A stretch of 48,442 bases of DNA from Gnetum montanum (Eukaryota > Streptophyta > Gnetopsida > Gnetales > Gnetaceae): assembly GCA_015680685.1 (NCBI GenBank), contig MNCI01006084.1, positions 532,352 to 580,793 of the forward strand, read 5' to 3'. Both the position numbers and the translations under genes were made by a program. Shown here one piece after another: positions 44,268 through 48,442 of the stretch (within the stretch, counting starts at the first letter, position 1; each line of letters starts with the position of its first letter). Below the pieces are notes generated by a model, which was given only the letters and a program-made list of their open reading frames with translations, was not told the origin of the DNA and ran no database searches.

Positions 44268-44333
44268 TAATGTTGTAGAATGGATTGCAAGCTACTAGAC
44301 TAAGTTCGGAAATTTCCAACAACATTGAGCCCA

Positions 44334-44334
44334 N
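44334..44334. other. Single N, left bound of the inverted copy
   Basis: The inverted duplicate begins at the next base. Confidence 0.95.
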
Positions 44335-44638
44335 GAGGATCATTACTTCACTACCTTCAACTCATCTAATGAAGTAGCATCTGCAAGGAATTAGGATGCC
44401 ATTTGAGGCCAGTCCTTAATGAATTAGAATGAGGCTACACAAACAATTACGAAGAGATGGCCGTAACTGTAACAATTGATGGGCTTGCCAAAGTAAGTCT
44501 AGCCATGGGGAGGATGCTATGCTAACATGTGATTTGGAAACACAAAGTGAATGGTTCTTGTGTTAGAGGTAGAGTCACAAAAATTGAATATTGCTAGGTA
44601 ACTGCATTTGGCATTACAAAGCTACACCACCATTAATG
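44335..44638 (-). repeat. 304-bp inverted duplication, arm 2
   Basis: Reverse complement of 43326-43629, of exactly equal length, filling precisely the interval between the Ns at 44334 and 44639. Most likely a duplicated or misplaced contig end in the assembly. Confidence 0.92.
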
Positions 44639-44639
44639 N
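44639..44639. other. Single N, right bound of the inverted copy
   Basis: Sequence of the pol-to-ORF3 spacer type follows at once (GGGTTTAACAG, then the purine motif on minus near 44740). Confidence 0.95.
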
Positions 44640-44979
44640 AAAAAAAATGGAACCAATTTTGGGTTTAACAGTATAAAATAAAAAAGTTAAAAACAGAGGA
44701 GTCACTTTGTAGAAGCTCAACATGAATGGCCATCTTTCCCATGACTAAGTTGAAATGGGAAGATCCAAAAGATCAAGCATGCTTGGCCATCAGTTGAGGC
44801 ATTAGTCCCATTGGTGGCTTGTTATTTATGGAAATATTTTGGTTACTAGGTGTTGACTAATAATCTTTTATTTTCACTATCAAGGTGGTAGATCATCATG
44901 ACCCTAGATGGAAAGGTTTCATAGATAATGTAAGGGTCCTCCCATAACATTTGAAATTTTTTTCATTGAGGTACATGCA

Positions 44980-46935
44980 TGGGATTCTAGTAGAGCATCT
45001 TATCTCTTAGTTGAAACTTTACTTTCCTAATCCAAAGGTCATGGCATTGTTTACTATGTGCCTTGTGCACTTCGTTTGATGACAAGGCTACTAATCGATT
45101 CTCATCTAGCATGTTGAGGTTCAGTAAGCTTTCTTTTTGTGCTAGACTTAGGTCCAAGTCAAGGTTAGATACGATTGAAAGTGTACAGAGTTTTTCTTGG
45201 ATGGGAAGTATTAGGAGTTTTATGTACACTAACTCATAGGGAGAGTATCCAATAGGAAGTTTCCATGTTGAATGATAAGCCCAAAGGGCATCATTGAGTT
45301 TACTACTCCAATCCTTCTTATATTTACTAATCATGCAAGTTAGTATTTTGGTTATTTCCCCATTGGTAACTTCATCTTGATCATTGGCTTACGAGTGTTA
45401 TGGAGTTATTAATTTATGTTCAACCCCAAAGCATTACATGAGCTTGGGAAAAGTTGTGCCCATAAAATGTGTTCCATTATCAAAAATCAATGCACATGGC
45501 ACACCAAACCTATTTACAACATTTTTCTGTACAAACCAAGTTGGCATAGATGATGAACACTCAATGATGGTTGCATCTTTAGCCAATTTTATGCAATAGT
45601 CAATAGCCACAATAATGTAGGCCTTTCTATTAGACATAGGGGTGATGGGCCCAATGAAATTTATTCCTCATAGATTGAAAGGCTCTAGTGATTTGATCAA
45701 CTATTGAGATCCTTTCATCTGAGTGGTCGTTCCTTCATCACATTGGCATCTATTGTAGAAGTGGAAGAAGTGATGGGCATCCTTGTAAATTATGAGCCAA
45801 TAATATCCAACCATGAGGATCTTAATGATCGTTCACCTCCTAACATAATGGCCCCCACAAAGGCCTTCATGAGCATCTTGGAGGACTCAAAGTTGGTCAG
45901 CATTAGGTACACACCATTATACCAATCCATCTATGCAAACCTTGTAGAGGTTGCCATTCATGTCCATGAAATGTTTGGCCTAGTGAAGAAATTGTTGTTT
46001 CTTCTTGCGGTCCCACTCCTGTGGCATCTCCTATATGAGCAAATAGAAGAGGATGTTACAATACTAATTTATGTCTTTGGGATCCTATTCATTAATAGCA
46101 TTGGCAAAGAGGAGTCCATTAGGAATTTGATCTAACAGTGGGCTCTCCTCCTTCTTACTATCCCATTGTAACTGAGACAAGTGGTCAGTAACCATATTCT
46201 TGATCCTCTTTCAGTCCATCATTGTGAGATTAAACTCTTAAAGGATCACTAGCCACCGTATGACATGGGGACTCATCATTGGCTTATTCATATGAAATCA
46301 GATAGCATTGTGGTCAGTGTGCACAAACACTTTATATCTAAACACATAGTTCTTGAATTTCTTCAACGCATACACCATTGCCATAAGCTCCTTTTTGGTG
46401 CTGGTATAGTTAAGTTGTGCACCCACAATGCTCTTGCTTATATAGTGGATGTAGTATGGACGTTTCTGATCATCCATCTATGTAAGTATAGCTCCCAAGG
46501 CATAGTTTAATGCATCCATCATGATATGGAATGGTCTGGACCAGTTTGGTGCTTGTAGAATGGGAGTTTCTACAAGCCTCTACTTGAGGTGCTAGAATGC
46601 ATGCTCAAATTTCTTGAATGGTGCATCTTTCTTTGTTAGCTCCACCAACAGCTTGGTGATCTTCGAGAAGTTCTCGATGAAGTGCCTATAGTAACTAGTG
46701 TGTCCAAGGAATGACCTCACATCTTTGATAGCTTCTATTTGTTTTGTTTGGTTATTCCTTAGATAATCCTTACCTTTTCTGGATCTACCTCAATGTCTTA
46801 TGTTAAAATTCAGTGCCCTAAGACAATGTCCTCTTGGACCATCAGATAGCTCTTTTGCTAATTGAACCTCAAGTTCGTTTCTACACATTGTTGAAGCACT
46901 TGGTTAAGGCAGTCCAAGGCTTACTCAAAGCTATC
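44980..46935 (-). pseudogene. Athila-like RT end, RNase H and integrase (broken)
   Basis: In element sense it starts inside RT, at ALDCLNQVLQQCVETNLRFN (46920-46860), about 20 codons after where the catalytic YMDD would be. DIEVDPEKVRIIQGI follows. The RNase H region (46560-45850) is heavily decayed. Integrase keeps IDYC (45590 region), FGVPCALIFDNGTHF (about 45530-45480), an EVTN remnant with the catalytic E, SSKLNDALWAYHSTWKLPIGYSPYELVY, and KVKFQLRDKMLYWNP. It is collinear with 15600-17650 of element B. The upstream gag, protease and RT fingers/palm are absent. It may belong to element E or be the pol of element D. Confidence 0.8.
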
Positions 46936-47171
46936 CCTATTGATTTAATGGTTGCAACTTTAATTGCAACTTTTTTAATGATTTCAGCTAACAGTACGAT
47001 AAGAGAAGCTGATTCCTCAAATTTTTCTTTATTTTTATTTTTATTTTTTAAACAAGAAAAACAAGTAAAAGAAACCATTTCTGAAAAAAATAAAATGCAT
47101 GAACAAAAAAATAAAATAAAATAAAAATTAAAGCCTACTGAACCCTTGATGATAATTAACTCTGCTGACCT
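46936..47171 (-). other. Element E leader remnant
   Basis: AT-rich sequence between the E primer-binding site and the truncated pol. Frames on both strands here (46834-47124 plus, 46881-47189 minus) are low-complexity K/N/F-rich and not taken as genes. Confidence 0.5.
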
Positions 47172-47190
47172 CCCCAGCAACGATGCCAAA
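47172..47190 (-). other. Element E primer-binding site
   Basis: In element sense TTTGGCATCGTTGCTGGGG, one base after the LTR end CATCA. It resembles, but is not identical to, the tRNA-Asp-type sites of B and C. Confidence 0.65.
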
Positions 47191-47191
47191 T

Positions 47192-48442
47192 TGATGAGCC
47201 AGGAAAAATTTGGTGTTGGATACCTTTAAAATTTATTTTCTTTTCTTCTTTTTTTCTAGAGATTGTCACCTCATTTGTGACTAACTCGTGAGTCGTATCT
47301 CGTGAAGGAACGATTAAAAAGTCAAAGAAATCATCAAGACAATAAATAGTTGGAATTGAATCCAATTAAATTCCATACTTATGCCTATCACTCATAAGTA
47401 AAATTATAAACTTTTATCCTAACTTCTAATCATAATTTCAAAAATAAAGATTTATAATTAAATCAAATTGAAATTATAAATAATAATTGAAAATCACAAA
47501 GGAGACTTCCTAAATTGTAATTCTACCTTGCTGTCTCCTCAATGCAGCAATTTTGATTGTGAATTACAAGAATTGCCACAACGCTCAACAAATCTTCAAC
47601 AAAAATATCAAGAATAATTAATTCCAATGTGATATGGAATTTACTAATATCAACTCCTCCTTTCCTGTTTTCTTAAAAGAAATGAATTTTCTTTTGATGT
47701 GTTTACATAATCGATTTCTCTCCCTTTTTCTTTTTTCTTTTTAGTGCGTGATGAATGCCTTATTTATATTGCAACAAGGTTTAAAAACAAATATTACAAT
47801 AATATATGGGTATTGCAAAACCCAATACCAATCTGTTAAAATCGATACTACTACTAATCTTGGCTTTCTAATGTTTTAAATTAATATGGATTCTCAAGGA
47901 AGCGGCAAAAGAGGCATATGTGATGCTCCACACATTCATCCAAGAAGAAGGTTTCATTTGAGTCAATGAAGAATCTGGTAGAAAAGCATGCATAATAGCA
48001 TCAGTTGGCATATGCTTTGCTTCATTCCCTTATCATCTGTGAAATTCTCTGCCACAGCCTTCGCTGGCACCTTATCCTCATCAATCTCTACCACGCCATT
48101 ACTTATACCGATGTTTAAAAATAAGTATTTTAATAATAAATGGATATGGAAGAATTTGATACCAATCCATTATTTTTGGTATAGGTTCCAAATCTAGTGT
48201 TCTTGTTATCATGAATTTGCAAGAAACGGTGGGAGAGACGTTGCAAAAATAAAAAAGATAAGTTAGAAAGCTCGCAACTAGCAAAATTCCAGGAATATCA
48301 TCGTTGCCATTGTTATCCGACAATGGCGACGGTGGCAAATTCAAATCTGGTAGCAACAACCTACATTTTTCTTAATTCATATATTGCCACCACAATTGCA
48401 GAGAACCACCTTCCCTGTCACCATATACAATATATATATATA
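47192..48442 (-). repeat. Element E LTR, right copy, running out of the window
   Basis: Starts TGATGAGCCAGGAAAAATTTGG and aligns with 42085-42790. A TATA box in element sense is near 47758-47768 (plus TTATTTATA). A later stretch (48115-48250: GATACCAATCCATTATT, GGAAGCGG-like GAAACGGTGGGAGAG) looks like a diverged internal copy of 47810-47910. The far end is not in the window; the last bases are an (AT)n run. Confidence 0.72.

Noticed and set aside
46834-47124. 96-codon plus-strand frame before the E LTR
   Set aside because: First half is antisense to the RT remnant and second half is A/T-rich low complexity.

Overview
This window is plant nuclear DNA, most likely from a seed plant with a large repeat-rich genome. 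It holds one apparently intact protein-coding gene, a two-exon family-1 UDP-glycosyltransferase (UGT) on the minus strand at 2021-4276. Almost everything else is decayed transposable-element DNA. I favour a gymnosperm, because the UGT reads like conifer UGT85-type proteins from memory and because the Athila-like elements are old and kept as layered nests. That is inference, not proof.

Layout. Positions 1-357 are the end of an LTR, followed by a tRNA-derived SINE (649-792) with 18-bp target-site duplications. The UGT gene and its repeat-rich 5' flank come next. From 4775 to 38106 lies a stack of insertions. A minus-strand LINE (ORF1 end, endonuclease and RT linker at 36051-38106; the (Y)VDD part of RT at 4775-5042) is split by element A (5043-36050, plus strand). 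Element A is itself interrupted twice: by element B (9372-22678, minus strand, TSD AAAAG) after its protease, and by element C (28667-35328, plus strand, TSD CTTAC) in its 3' LTR. From 38107 to the end lie remnants of two more minus-strand LTR elements (D and E), a PPR gene fragment, a second candidate SINE, and a 304-bp inverted duplication bounded by single Ns that looks like an assembly artefact.

A, B, C and D are relatives. Their PBSs resemble the tRNA-Asp type used by Athila/Tat Ty3-gypsy elements, and the pol of B is Athila-like. B carries gag, protease, RT, RNase H, integrase and a third ORF (ORF3) of about 950 codons. A has gag, protease and ORF3 but no pol. C has only gag and protease. 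All ORFs are broken. All four share a long noncoding spacer after the pol position, with a purine-rich motif at its start.

The least explained feature is ORF3. It is seen in three copies (A, B, D), with a basic N-terminus, a conserved helical-looking domain, a coiled-coil middle and a conserved C-terminus, and no evident membrane segment. In all three copies the start codon directly follows a splice-acceptor-like AG with a CTAAT branch-point-like motif 27-31 bases upstream. Farther upstream is a TATA-like box, and in A and B it is preceded by the same palindromic words found in that element's own LTR promoter. This suggests ORF3 had its own spliced, internally promoted transcript.
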